The notes: generated by a model from the letters alone, not told the origin. Positions 1 through 8,689 are shown, counted from the stretch's first letter. The stretch is DNA of 35,746 bases from an uncultured Bacilli bacterium (GCA_947631475.1 CANRLI010000005.1:1-35746), one strand, 5' to 3'. Numbers and translations are program-made.

Positions 1-114
1 ATATATATGTGTCAAGTAAAGATTAATAATATAGTAAAGATTAGTAAAGTGGAATTTAAAACATTGCGCTAATTTCTAAAACTTGCTAGTATAAAATAGT
101 AAAAGAGGTGTACT

Positions 115-582
115 ATGCAAAAATATTTAGTCAATATTATTTTAATTATTATATGGATGTTTGTTATTTTTTCTTTTTCAGGTCAAAATGGCGAATCTTC
201 AGGTAGCTTTAGTAACACCATAATTATTAAAATAGCTAATATAATTTCTAAAGAGGAAATAACCCCTCTAAAGGAAGAAGAACTTATTAAAAAGTATTCT
301 TTTATCGTTAGAAAGAGTGGTCATTTTGGTTTATATTTTATTTTAGCTTTTTTAGTTTTTTTACTAGTTAATAAAATTTATAATATAAATCCTAAAACAT
401 TTATTTACACTGTCATTTTCTGCTTTGTATACGCATGTAGTGACGAATTACATCAATCTTTTATAAGTGGTCGAGCCTGTAGCTTTATGGATGTTATAAT
501 TGATACGTTTGGTTCTTTAGTTTCCACAACCATTTTGTACATATTTGGTTATTTTAAAAATAGAAGTATGATAAAAAAATAA
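115..582 (+). CDS. VanZ-like membrane protein
   Basis: The 155-aa protein has an N-terminal membrane segment ending in FSFSGQ, a central RKSGHFGLYF stretch entering a second membrane segment, and a late SDELHQSF followed by DVIIDTFGS. This order of conserved Ser/His/Asp/Glu motifs between four hydrophobic helices is the VanZ family signature. VanZ confers low-level teicoplanin resistance in some enterococci, but most family members are chromosomal and of unknown role, so a resistance function is not implied. The start ATG follows AGAGGTG at 104-110. A weak -10 (TATAAA, 90-95) lies upstream. It stands alone ahead of a small membrane peptide gene. Family confident, function unknown. Confidence 0.85.
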   Translation: MQKYLVNIILIIIWMFVIFSFSGQNGESSGSFSNTIIIKIANIISKEEITPLKEEELIKKYSFIVRKSGHFGLYFILAFLVFLLVNKIYNINPKTFIYTVIFCFVYACSDELHQSFISGRACSFMDVIIDTFGSLVSTTILYIFGYFKNRSMIKK

Positions 583-610
583 ATGTTAACACTATAAATA
601 GGTGTTTTAT

Positions 611-730
611 ATGAAAGTAGTTATTATTTCTCTTTTAATTTTTATTATATTATTATTAATTACCTTTATTTTTTGTGCCTGTAAAGTAGCAGGCATAGCT
701 GATGAACAACGATTAGAACTATATCATTAG
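611..730 (+). CDS. 39-aa single-pass membrane peptide
   Basis: A short reading frame begins at ATG 611 after an AGGTG element at 600-604 and ends TAG. It encodes about 20 hydrophobic residues (MKVVIISLLIFIILLLITF), a CAC triplet, then a short charged tail containing ADEQRLE. A single membrane helix followed by an Ala-Asp-Glu cytoplasmic tail resembles small orphan membrane proteins often seen in Bacillota. It lies 28 nt after the VanZ-like gene and could be co-transcribed with it. No function can be assigned; that it is a real gene is inferred from the start signal, hydrophobicity and the otherwise empty interval. Confidence 0.5.
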   Translation: MKVVIISLLIFIILLLITFIFCACKVAGIADEQRLELYH

Positions 731-739
731 TTCTTTTTA

Positions 740-768
740 TTTGCTAATTTAGGTATTTTTGGTATAAT
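740..768 (+). promoter_or_regulatory. Promoter for the acyltransferase-glmM operon
   Basis: TTTGCT (740-745), 17-nt spacer, and TATAAT (763-768) preceded by TG at 760-761 (extended -10). It lies 45 nt upstream of the ATG at 814, which has AAGGAG as ribosome binding site. Confidence 0.6.
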
Positions 769-813
769 AATCAAAGAAAATGAATTATATATACAAAATA
801 AGGAGTCAAAAAA

Positions 814-1473
814 ATGAATACAAAAGATATCTTTTTAGCTAATGAAAGTATAGCTTATGATTTTATCTTATCTTATAAATATCCTTTTGAAGTTTTAGCT
901 GAAATTAAAAACTATATTTTAGAATTAGGTAAAAGTTTAAATCAAGATTATCAAAAAATAGATTCAGACATCTGGATTCACAAAAATGCTCAAGTAAGCA
1001 AAACTGCTGAAATTCATGGTCCATGTATAATAGATGATGGTGCTGAAATAAGATGTAATGCTTATATAAGAGGTAGTGTCATTATTGGTAAAAATACTGT
1101 TTTAGGTAATTCTTGTGAAATTAAAAATGCTATTTTATTTGATAATGTTCAAGTTCCTCATTTCAGTTATGTCGGTGATTCTATCTTAGGATCACATTCT
1201 CATATGGGAGCTAGTTCAATTATCTCTAATTTAAAAAGTGATAAGAAAAATGTAATTATAAAAAATGGTGATGAAATCATCGATACTAAATTGCGTAAAG
1301 TAGGGGCTTTTTTAGGTGATAATGTAGAAGTGGGATGTGGCTCAGTTCTTAATCCAGGAACCATAATTTTACCTAATACCAATATTTATCCTTTAACTAG
1401 TGTTAGAGGTGTTATTAAAGCTAATTGTATCGTTAAAAATATGGATAACATCATTGAAAAGGAGAATGCCTAA
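814..1473 (+). CDS. Left-handed beta-helix acyltransferase, GlmU C-domain-like
   Basis: From about residue 50 to 210 the 219-aa protein is built of hexapeptide repeats (IHKNAQV, AEIHGPCIID, AYIRGSVIIG, KNTVLGNSCEIKNA, VEVGCGSVLNPGTIILP), the left-handed parallel beta-helix of acyltransferases such as the acetyltransferase half of GlmU. The first 45 residues are helical, and no nucleotidyltransferase domain with its GGxGTR loop is present. Its stop overlaps the glmM start by one base (TAATG), so translation is probably coupled. This suggests acetylation of glucosamine-1-phosphate or a related amino-sugar phosphate, the step after GlmM. Whether a full-length GlmU exists elsewhere cannot be seen. 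Family confident, substrate inferred from context. Confidence 0.78.
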   Translation: MNTKDIFLANESIAYDFILSYKYPFEVLAEIKNYILELGKSLNQDYQKIDSDIWIHKNAQVSKTAEIHGPCIIDDGAEIRCNAYIRGSVIIGKNTVLGNSCEIKNAILFDNVQVPHFSYVGDSILGSHSHMGASSIISNLKSDKKNVIIKNGDEIIDTKLRKVGAFLGDNVEVGCGSVLNPGTIILPNTNIYPLTSVRGVIKANCIVKNMDNIIEKENA

Positions 1474-2813
1474 TGGGAAAAATATTTGGAACTGACGGAG
1501 CTCGTGGTATTGTTGGTCCCGAACTGACAATTAAATTAGCTATGCAAATAGGTGCAAGTACAGCTCGTTTATTTAAAAAACAAAAAGATAATGTCACTTT
1601 CTTAATTGGTAGTGATACTAGAATATCCAAAGATGCCTTAAGATTTTCTTTAGCTAGTGGTGTTTTATCAGAAGGCGCTAATATTATTGATTTAGGTGTT
1701 ATATCAACGCCTGCGGTAGCCTATTTAGTAAAAAAATATAAAGCTGATGGTGGTTTTGTTATCTCAGCCAGCCATAATCCTAGTGAGTATAATGGGATTA
1801 AAATTTTTAATGCTGAAGGCTATAAATTAGCTGATGAATTAGAAAATAAGATTGAAGAAATAATTTTTAATGATTTTCATTTAAATGAACAAGTTAACAA
1901 TGTTGGCACTTACGAATTTAAAGCCGATGCTAAAGAAGATTACGTTAACTATCTAGCTTCCACTATTAAAAACGATTTAAGTCATTTAAATATTGGTATA
2001 GATACAGCTAATGGGGCAGCTTATCTTACAGCATCAATGCTATTTGATAAATTAAAAGTTAATTATAAAATTATTAACAATCAACCCGATGGTTTAAATA
2101 TTAATGATAATGCTGGTTCTACTCACTTAGAGGGTTTACAAAAATTCGTTGTGGAAAATCACTTGGATTGTGGTATAGCTTTTGATGGAGATGCCGATCG
2201 TTGTCTTCTTGTTGATGAAAACGGTGCCATTGTAAACGGCGATAAAATTCTTGCTATATGTGGTTTACACTTAAAACAAACGAATCAATTAGCTAACAAT
2301 ACAATTGTTGGAACAGTTATGTCAAATTTAGGCTTTGTTAAATTTTGTGAAAAACAAGATATTAACTTTATTGCTACTAAAGTAGGCGATCGTTATGTTT
2401 TAGAAGAAATGCTTAAAAATAATTATTGTTTAGGCGGTGAACAAAGTGGTCATGTCATTTTTAAAGAATTTTCCACTACTGGTGATGGGGAATTAACGGC
2501 TTTACAAGTTTTAAGTATTTTAGCTGATCAAAAACAAAAATTATCAGCATTAGCTAATATTATGGAAGAATATCCTCAAGTTTTAAAAAATATTGAAGTT
2601 ACCAAAGAATTTAAAGAGACCTATCCAAGTAATGCCAATATTAATAATTTTATTAAAGAATGTGAAGCTAAATTAAATGGTGAAGGTCGTATTTTAGTTA
2701 GAGCTAGTGGAACAGAAAATTTAATAAGAGTTATGCTTGAAGGCAAAGATCTAAATACAATTACTACAATATGTGATGAAATTATTGAAGTAATCAAAAA
2801 AGAATTGCATTAA
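1473..2813 (+). CDS. glmM: Phosphoglucosamine mutase
   Basis: GlmM converts glucosamine-6-phosphate to glucosamine-1-phosphate on the route to UDP-GlcNAc for peptidoglycan and teichoic acids. At 446 aa it has the normal length. It starts MGKIFGTDGARG, carries the phosphorylatable serine in SASHNPSEYNG (Ser100), the metal loop FDGDADR (Asp238, 240, 242), the sugar loop GGEQSGHVIF, and the phosphate-binding RASGTENLIRVM near the C-terminus. The TTGDG-type region near the active site distinguishes it from phosphomannomutases. It is the second gene of a two-gene operon and is closed by a hairpin terminator. Confidence 0.97.
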   Translation: MGKIFGTDGARGIVGPELTIKLAMQIGASTARLFKKQKDNVTFLIGSDTRISKDALRFSLASGVLSEGANIIDLGVISTPAVAYLVKKYKADGGFVISASHNPSEYNGIKIFNAEGYKLADELENKIEEIIFNDFHLNEQVNNVGTYEFKADAKEDYVNYLASTIKNDLSHLNIGIDTANGAAYLTASMLFDKLKVNYKIINNQPDGLNINDNAGSTHLEGLQKFVVENHLDCGIAFDGDADRCLLVDENGAIVNGDKILAICGLHLKQTNQLANNTIVGTVMSNLGFVKFCEKQDINFIATKVGDRYVLEEMLKNNYCLGGEQSGHVIFKEFSTTGDGELTALQVLSILADQKQKLSALANIMEEYPQVLKNIEVTKEFKETYPSNANINNFIKECEAKLNGEGRILVRASGTENLIRVMLEGKDLNTITTICDEIIEVIKKELH

Positions 2814-2814
2814 A

Positions 2815-2853
2815 AAAAAACATATCTTACAATAATAAGTAGATATGTTTTTT
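2815..2853 (+). terminator. Terminator after glmM
   Basis: Left arm of A residues plus CATATCT (to 2827) pairs with AGATATG plus TTTTTT (2841-2853); 13-nt loop. It separates glmM from the tRNA gene that starts 3 nt later. Confidence 0.75.
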
Positions 2854-2855
2854 AT

Positions 2856-2932
2856 GTCCTCGTAGCTCAGTAGGATAGAGCAACCGCCTCCTAAGCGGTA
2901 GGTCGGCAGTTCGACTCTGCCCGGGGACGCCA
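2856..2932 (+). tRNA. tRNA-Arg (anticodon CCU)
   Basis: A complete 77-nt cloverleaf can be drawn. The acceptor arm GTCCTCG pairs with CGGGGAC (one G.U). The D-arm is GCTC/GAGC. The anticodon arm ACCGC/GCGGT encloses loop CTCCTAA, giving anticodon CCT, which reads AGG. The T-arm GGCAG/CTGCC encloses TTCGACT. The variable loop is 5 nt and the 3' CCA is encoded (2930-2932). No promoter of its own was obvious between the glmM terminator and the gene. Confidence 0.95.
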
Positions 2933-2941
2933 TTATTATGT

Positions 2942-2968
2942 AAAGGTTTAAACCTTTTTTTCTTTTTT
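2942..2968 (+). terminator. Possible terminator after tRNA-Arg
   Basis: Short stem AAAGG / CCTTT around TTTAAA, followed by an interrupted T run. The stem is only about 5 bp, so this is tentative. Confidence 0.45.
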
Positions 2969-3013
2969 AAAAATAAAATTAATAAATAAAATATACTTTA
3001 ATATACTTAAAAT

Positions 3014-3043
3014 TTGGCTATTTATAAAATTTAATAGTATAAT
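3014..3043 (+). promoter_or_regulatory. Promoter for the ABC exporter operon
   Basis: TTGGCT (3014-3019), 18-nt spacer, TATAAT (3038-3043). The predicted leader is only about 14 nt and contains the ribosome binding site AGGTGAT. Confidence 0.6.
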
Positions 3044-3063
3044 ACACAACGTAGGTGATGGAT

Positions 3064-3765
3064 ATGTCATATATTGAATTTAAAAATATTAGTAAAATTT
3101 ATCAGATGGGTGAAGTAAAAATAAAAGCTTTAAATAAAACTAATTTTACAATCGAAAAAGGCGAATTAGTTGTTATTTTAGGCCCTTCAGGAGCTGGTAA
3201 AACAACTTGTTTAAATATTTTAGGGGGAATGGATAATGCCACCTCTGGAACAGCTATTGTTGATGGCATAGATATTACCAAATTAAAAGATAAAGAGTTA
3301 ATAACTTATCGTCGTCATGATATTGGATTTGTTTTTCAATTTTATAATTTAGTTAATAATTTAACGGCTTTAGAAAATGTTGAACTAGCAGTTCAATTAT
3401 GTAAAGATCACTTAAATCCTAGTACTATCTTAAATAAAGTCGGTTTAAAAGAACGTAAAAATAATTTTCCTTCCCAATTATCTGGTGGTGAGCAACAAAG
3501 AGTAGCTATTGCTAGAGCTATCGCTAAGAATCCTAAAATTCTATTATGTGATGAACCAACAGGAGCTCTTGACTATAAAACTGGTAAACAAATTTTAAAA
3601 TTGCTTCAAGACACCTCACATAATGAAAATATGACTGTTATAATTATTACCCATAATAGTGCTCTTGCCGATATGGCTGATAAAGTTATTCGTTTTAAAA
3701 ATGGTGAAGTAGAAAATATTACAATTAATAAACATCCCAAGGATATAGAAAATATCGAGTGGTAA
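3064..3765 (+). CDS. ABC transporter ATPase, MacB/LolD type
   Basis: The 233-aa ATPase has Walker A GPSGAGKT (residues 40-47), Q-loop Gln92, signature LSGGEQQ (139-145), Walker B ILLCDEP (159-165) and the switch His in [17 protein letters not shown] and GALD are typical of the MacB/LolD/FtsE class that drives FtsX-type permeases. In-frame GTG 3055 and ATG 3058 are possible starts, but ATG 3064 is chosen because AGGTGAT (3053-3059) then sits 4 nt upstream. The permease gene begins after a single base. The substrate is unknown; relatives export peptides or lipoproteins or act mechanically at the cell surface. Confidence 0.93.
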   Translation: MSYIEFKNISKIYQMGEVKIKALNKTNFTIEKGELVVILGPSGAGKTTCLNILGGMDNATSGTAIVDGIDITKLKDKELITYRRHDIGFVFQFYNLVNNLTALENVELAVQLCKDHLNPSTILNKVGLKERKNNFPSQLSGGEQQRVAIARAIAKNPKILLCDEPTGALDYKTGKQILKLLQDTSHNENMTVIIITHNSALADMADKVIRFKNGEVENITINKHPKDIENIEW

Positions 3766-3766
3766 T

Positions 3767-6700
3767 ATGAAAAAGAAAAATAGAATTTTAACTAATAGTT
3801 TTAGGAAAATAAAAAAGTCTTTACCACGTTTTATTTCTTTAATTGTCATAAGCATGCTTGGTGTTTTTGTCTTTTCTGGTCTTCTTGCCGCTGCTCCTGA
3901 CATGATGCGTACCCTAGATAAATATTTAGATAGTCAAAATACCTATGATTTAAAAATAATTTCTACTTTAGGTATGACAGATAACGATATAACAGCCTTA
4001 AAAAATATTGATGGTATTTTAGATGTAGAACCATCTTACTCTAAGGATTTACTTATTCAAATAAATGATGAAGAAGAAACAGTTTTTAATATTTCTTCCT
4101 TGCCTCAAAAAATTAATACACTTAAATTAATTGCTGGTCGTTTGCCCCAAAGTGATAACGAAATCGTTGTTGAACCAAACTTTTTAACAAAAAATAATCT
4201 TAGTATTGGTTCTAAACTTACTTTAAATGAGACATTTAAAAATAAGGAAGTAACTATTGTGGGAACCATAACTTCAACTCTTTATTATACTAATACTCGT
4301 ATAAATCAAAATAGAGGTAGTACTAGTATTGGTTCAGGAACTATTAATTATTATGCTTACGTTCCAGCTTCTAATTTTAATCAAGATTATTATTCTTGTC
4401 TTTATATCACAGCAGTTGATGCTTTAATGAAAGAAACAAATTCTCAAGAATATAATGATTTAATAGAAAATTTACAAAAACAAATAGAAAGTATCAAAGC
4501 TTCTCAAGAACAAGCCCGCTATGAAGAAATATATAACCAAGCTGAAGATGAAATTACTACCGAAGAAACCAAAGTAACCAATGAACTTAACCAAGCTTTA
4601 CAGAAGATCAATACATCATCTACTCAATTAAAACAAGCCCAAAGTAGTTTAAAACAAGCCCAAAAAGATTTAAATTCTTTTAAAAACGAACTTACTCAAG
4701 CTAAAAAACAAATAGATGAAGGTCAAGCCAGTTTCAAAGAGGCTTTAGACAATAATAACTTAGAAGAAAATAGCTTGGATTCAACTTTAGACACTCTTAA
4801 TAATTCTATCTTCGAATTAGAACAACAATTAAGTACTTATGATCCTTCTAATCCACAATACGATTATTCATTACAACAATTAAATTTATTAAAAAAATAT
4901 CAGTCACAATTAGAAACCTTAATTAAGACTAAAGAAACTTTAACTACTAGTGAAAATACTTATAATAGTAATATGCAAAAATATAATAGTGCATTGCGTA
5001 CTTATAATAGTAATTTAAAAGTTTATAATAATAATCTATCTAAATTGAATCAAGCTAAAAAGACATATGAAGAAAACAAAACTACAGCTTTAAATAAAAT
5101 AGCGGATGCTAAAAAGCAATTAGCTAATATCCAAAAGCCAACTTGGTATATTACAGATCGTCACACTTATCAAACTTATGCAGATTATATAAATGATACT
5201 GAAAGTATTACTAATTTAGCTCTGTTATTCCCAATTGTTTTCTTTGCCGTAGCTGTTTTAGTCAGTTTAATCTCCATGAATCGCCTGGTTGAAGACGATC
5301 GTAGTGAAATAGGTACTTTAAAATCTCTTGGTTTTAGTAATCATGAAATTATGATTAAGTATTTCTTATTTGCTTTTTTAGCCATTATTATTGGTAGTAT
5401 ACTTGGTTCTATAGGTGGTAGTACTTTTATACCAACTATCATCTTTAATATCTATGGTATGTTATTTGATCTTCCTCATATAGAACTTGGTTTAAATTTA
5501 AAAATAAATATAGCTAGTTTTCTTATTACAACTATGTGTATTTGTGGTACGACATTATTAACTGCTCATTTAGTTTTAAAAGAAAAACCTTCTGAGTTAA
5601 TGCGTCCTAAACCACCTAAAAATGGTAAAAGAGTTTTTTTAGAAAATATTCATTTTATCTGGCAAAGATTAAAATTCTCTAACAAAGTTATAATTAGAAA
5701 TATTTTTCGATATAAGAAACGTGTTTTAGTAACTATCATTGGTATTGCTGGTTGTACAGCTTTAGTATTATGTGGTTTTGGAATAAAAGATGCTATTGTC
5801 GATATTAATGAAATGCAATATGGTAAGACCTTTAAATTTGATAATATGATCTATCTTACAGAATATGATGAATCACAACTTTCTACTATTTCACATAATG
5901 AAAATATTACCCTAACAACTCCCGCTATGTTATTAAATGCTACATTAAACGATACTTCTGTTAATATGTTTATAACTGATAATGATAAATCGTTAGCTAA
6001 TGTTGTTAATTTAGTAGATTGTCAGTCACAAAAAATACTTTCTCTTCCCGAAGATGGAGTTATTATTACTGATAAACTAGCTGATTTAGAAAACTTAGCT
6101 ATTGGTGAAAAAATAACTTTAACTGATATTGATAATCATTCTTATACTTTTAAAATATCCGGGATAGTTAATAATTATATAGGTCATTATATCTATTTAT
6201 CGAAGTCTTTATTTGATAAATTTAATGAAAATTATTCACCTAATATTATTTACACTAATACTAAAGAACTAACTGCTGATGAACGAGTAACCTTAAAAGA
6301 AGAATTATTACAAAATGATGAAATAAGAAGCATTACTTTTAAACAAGATTTAATGGAAAGTGTCGATAATATGTTAAAGTCTTTAAATAAAGTCGTCGTT
6401 ATTTTAATTGTGTTGGCTGCCTTATTATCTTTTGTTGTTTTATATAATTTATCTAATATAAACATTAATGAACGTAAACGTGAAATTGCTACGTTAAAAG
6501 TTTTAGGTTTTTATAATAAAGAGGTCGACCGTTATATTACTAGTGAAAATATTATTTTAACTATTTTAGGAATTGCCTTAGGTTTATTTGTTGGTTATTT
6601 TCTAACTGAAGCAGTTATTAAAACAGTGGAAATGGATATGGCGCGCTTTATTTATGATATAAGCTTTAATAGTTATTTGTATGCCACTTTGATTTCCATC

Positions 6701-6784
6701 TTATTTACAATTATTGTTGATCAGGTAACTCACTTTACATTAAAGAAAATTAATATGATTGAAAGTTTAAAAAGTGTTGAATAA
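3767..6784 (+). CDS. ABC permease, FtsX-like, with extracellular coiled coil
   Basis: The 1005-aa permease partners the preceding ATPase. A first membrane helix (about residues 23-45) is followed by a MacB-like periplasmic-type domain with LIAGRLPQSDNEIVV, then a long extracellular region rich in Gln, Lys, Asn and Ser heptads (about 235-475) that should form a coiled coil. FtsX helices follow at about 510-640, including SLISMNRLVEDDRSEIGTLK. A second FtsX module has its own leading helix near 680 and closes with a helix trio near 895-1000, where RKREIATLKVLGF repeats the coupling motif. This tandem layout with a coiled-coil stalk is known in large Bacillota permeases that work mechanically on the wall or on bound peptides. 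Ligand unknown. Confidence 0.9.
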   Translation: MKKKNRILTNSFRKIKKSLPRFISLIVISMLGVFVFSGLLAAAPDMMRTLDKYLDSQNTYDLKIISTLGMTDNDITALKNIDGILDVEPSYSKDLLIQINDEEETVFNISSLPQKINTLKLIAGRLPQSDNEIVVEPNFLTKNNLSIGSKLTLNETFKNKEVTIVGTITSTLYYTNTRINQNRGSTSIGSGTINYYAYVPASNFNQDYYSCLYITAVDALMKETNSQEYNDLIENLQKQIESIKASQEQARYEEIYNQAEDEITTEETKVTNELNQALQKINTSSTQLKQAQSSLKQAQKDLNSFKNELTQAKKQIDEGQASFKEALDNNNLEENSLDSTLDTLNNSIFELEQQLSTYDPSNPQYDYSLQQLNLLKKYQSQLETLIKTKETLTTSENTYNSNMQKYNSALRTYNSNLKVYNNNLSKLNQAKKTYEENKTTALNKIADAKKQLANIQKPTWYITDRHTYQTYADYINDTESITNLALLFPIVFFAVAVLVSLISMNRLVEDDRSEIGTLKSLGFSNHEIMIKYFLFAFLAIIIGSILGSIGGSTFIPTIIFNIYGMLFDLPHIELGLNLKINIASFLITTMCICGTTLLTAHLVLKEKPSELMRPKPPKNGKRVFLENIHFIWQRLKFSNKVIIRNIFRYKKRVLVTIIGIAGCTALVLCGFGIKDAIVDINEMQYGKTFKFDNMIYLTEYDESQLSTISHNENITLTTPAMLLNATLNDTSVNMFITDNDKSLANVVNLVDCQSQKILSLPEDGVIITDKLADLENLAIGEKITLTDIDNHSYTFKISGIVNNYIGHYIYLSKSLFDKFNENYSPNIIYTNTKELTADERVTLKEELLQNDEIRSITFKQDLMESVDNMLKSLNKVVVILIVLAALLSFVVLYNLSNININERKREIATLKVLGFYNKEVDRYITSENIILTILGIALGLFVGYFLTEAVIKTVEMDMARFIYDISFNSYLYATLISILFTIIVDQVTHFTLKKINMIESLKSVE

Positions 6785-6785
6785 T

Positions 6786-6824
6786 AAATGGAGATACTAT
6801 TTTTACAAGTATCTTCATTTTTTT
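6786..6824 (+). terminator. Terminator after ABC operon
   Basis: 13-bp stem AAATGGAGATACT / AGTATCTTCATTT (one G.U) with a 9-nt loop and a T-rich tail, starting one base after the stop codon. Confidence 0.85.
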
Positions 6825-6848
6825 ATTTGTTATAAATATTTAGTTATG

Positions 6849-6857
6849 TGTTACAAT
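6849..6857 (+). promoter_or_regulatory. Extended -10 promoter for the CDF gene
   Basis: TG-T-TACAAT at 6849-6857 forms an extended -10 element; the -35 is poor. Predicted leader about 16 nt, containing AGTGAT just before the ATG at 6880. Confidence 0.45.
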
Positions 6858-6879
6858 AGTTTAAGAAAGTAGTGATCTT

Positions 6880-7749
6880 ATGACTAAAGAAAGTAAGCCC
6901 TTAATTGTTAGTATGATTATCAATTTTATCTCTTCTTCAATTAAAGTTATAGTTGGTTTATTTTGTCAAAGTAAATCGATGATTGCTGATGGCTTTTATT
7001 CTTTATCTGATTTTATGACGGATATTATTGCTTTTATAGGTTCAAAGATAAGTAATAAACGTGCTAATAAGAAGTATCCTATCGGTTTTGGTCGTATTCA
7101 ATATATAATCGATATTTTTATTGCCACGATTATTTTTATTATTGGTTTATATACTATTTTTAATAGTATAACTAAACAAGCTACTACAATTAATATTCTT
7201 TGGGTTATTGCTATCATTTTCACTATTATTTTAAAATTAATTAATTCCAAATATTTAATGTCTAAAGGTTTACAATACAATAGCCCCTTATTAATTACTT
7301 CTAGTAAAGAAACTGAAGATGATATGACTACTTCTTTAGGTGTTATTATAATCATTATTCTCTCTCAGTTTAGTACTAAAGTTCCTTTCTTAAGATATGT
7401 TGATCCTATTGGTGGAGTAATTTTAGGTTTATTAATTATTAGAACTTCTATCGGTCTATATAAAGATAATATTTTATATTTATTAGGTCAAGTTGAAAAT
7501 AACCGTGAAATTGAAGATAAAGTTAAAAATATTTTAAATGAATATTCAGAAGTTGAATATAAAAGTATGGAATTAGTAAAACATGGTAGTTATTATTCAT
7601 TAGAATTGGAAGTATATATTTTACAAAATATTAGAGTATATAAATTGTTAACTATTGAATCAGATATTCGTAATAAGATAAAAAAACTTCGTTATCGTAT
7701 AAAGTTTATTGATATTAATATAAATCATAAATATGAATCTAAAATATGA
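6880..7749 (+). CDS. Cation diffusion facilitator (CDF) metal transporter
   Basis: The 289-aa protein has about six hydrophobic segments, the family motif SMIADGFYSLSD in TM2 and the TM5 stretch ETEDDMTTSLGV, then a cytoplasmic alpha/beta domain ending in LEVYILQN. CDF proteins export divalent metals in exchange for protons. The four residues that usually bind the transported ion (D/H-xxx-D in TM2 and H/D-xxx-D in TM5) read Tyr40-xxx-Asp44 and Glu144-xxx-Asp148 here. Both Asp are kept and both partner residues differ, which argues against a classical zinc site and leaves manganese or iron as possibilities. ATG 6880 is preceded by AGTGAT. Confidence 0.88.
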   Translation: MTKESKPLIVSMIINFISSSIKVIVGLFCQSKSMIADGFYSLSDFMTDIIAFIGSKISNKRANKKYPIGFGRIQYIIDIFIATIIFIIGLYTIFNSITKQATTINILWVIAIIFTIILKLINSKYLMSKGLQYNSPLLITSSKETEDDMTTSLGVIIIIILSQFSTKVPFLRYVDPIGGVILGLLIIRTSIGLYKDNILYLLGQVENNREIEDKVKNILNEYSEVEYKSMELVKHGSYYSLELEVYILQNIRVYKLLTIESDIRNKIKKLRYRIKFIDININHKYESKI

Positions 7750-7752
7750 GTT

Positions 7753-7778
7753 AAAACTATTTTAAGAGTAGTTTTTTT
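7753..7778 (+). terminator. Terminator after CDF gene
   Basis: AAAACTAT pairs with GTAGTTTT (one G.U), 7-nt loop, followed by further T residues; begins 4 nt after the stop. Confidence 0.6.
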
Positions 7779-7825
7779 CTCTTTTTTTTGATAAGATAAA
7801 TATTAAGAGTAAGAAGGTGGCGTCA

Positions 7826-8539
7826 ATGGCAGTATGTCCTAAATGTGGCAAAAAGATTTTAAAAAGTGCAACTAAATGTCCATATTGCCATAAATTAATT
7901 GCTCATCAGCATTTTAATGGTGATATTAAATTAAAACCTATTCCTTTAAAAGTTAAACCTGTAAAAGAAGTAAAAGATCTAAAAAAAGGTTCTTTTAAAA
8001 CTAAATCTAATTTGTCATATTCTAATACTTTAACTATTTTTTTGATTGTTGCTTTAGTTTTAATTAATACTCTTTTACTTTTGAATCTTATTAATCAATT
8101 TTCGGTTGAAAAACCATCTACTAATACTGATGATTCCAAAGTAATAATCCCAGATAGTCGTTTAGGTAATTGGTTAGCCGAAGATAATAATTTATTTATC
8201 TTTGCTGATGATAATAATTTTTTTTGGTATGATTCATCATTAAATTTAAAGGATAATTATTATACGGGCACTTATAATTACAAAAATGGCCTCGCAGCCT
8301 TAGAAGAAATGGGGTATACTGAAGAAGAATTTTATCAAACATTTGGAAATGACCTTAAGTTAGAAAATGTCTATTCTCTTAATTTGTTTCCAACATCTTT
8401 ACATAAAAATAGTTTAGATTTATCTTCTTCTTTAGCTACGAAAGAAACTTGGTGGTTTTTATTAATTATCAAAAATGAAAAGACTGCTTTAGGATATAAT
8501 AAAACGCTTGATCTTCGTTATACATTTACGAGGTACTAA
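7826..8539 (+). CDS. Zinc-ribbon single-pass membrane protein
   Basis: The N-terminus is a zinc ribbon (CPKCGKKI and CPYCHKLI within residues 4-25). It is followed by a basic linker, one membrane helix (about 70-93) and a roughly 140-residue domain outside the membrane containing LGNWLAEDN, DLKDNYYTGTY and a Trp-rich end. The layout matches zinc-ribbon sensor-like membrane proteins common in gut Bacilli; their function is unknown. ATG 7826 is chosen over an in-frame GTG at 7817, which lies inside the AAGAAGGTGG ribosome binding site. It follows the CDF terminator and has no clear promoter. Confidence 0.7.
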   Translation: MAVCPKCGKKILKSATKCPYCHKLIAHQHFNGDIKLKPIPLKVKPVKEVKDLKKGSFKTKSNLSYSNTLTIFLIVALVLINTLLLLNLINQFSVEKPSTNTDDSKVIIPDSRLGNWLAEDNNLFIFADDNNFFWYDSSLNLKDNYYTGTYNYKNGLAALEEMGYTEEEFYQTFGNDLKLENVYSLNLFPTSLHKNSLDLSSSLATKETWWFLLIIKNEKTALGYNKTLDLRYTFTRY

Positions 8540-8607
8540 GTATTTAAATAATATTTCTTTCGTTTTGTATAAAAGTTAACCTAAATTCCCAAAACTTTTT
8601 TATTATG

Positions 8608-8616
8608 TGTTAAAAT
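8608..8616 (+). promoter_or_regulatory. Possible extended -10 promoter for the lipid operon
   Basis: TG-T-TAAAAT at 8608-8616, 73 nt upstream of the ATG at 8690. No good -35. The rest of the 150-nt gap shows no other clear signal except the strong AAAGGAGGG ribosome binding site. Confidence 0.35.
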
Positions 8617-8689
8617 ATTATATGTGTAGTATGACCATTGCGCATAATTACACCATAATATTCATTTTATTATAAAGGAGGGATATAAT

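Noticed and set aside
15-49. AGTAAAGATTA repeated at 15-25 and 33-43 with a third partial copy at 43-49.
   Set aside because: Short, AT-rich, at the window edge and not tied to a recognisable promoter; could be an operator but cannot be supported.
2751-2933. Minus-strand reading frame opposite tRNA-Arg (begins MASPGRVELPTYRL).
   Set aside because: It is the reverse translation of the tRNA gene, a well-known false ORF type.
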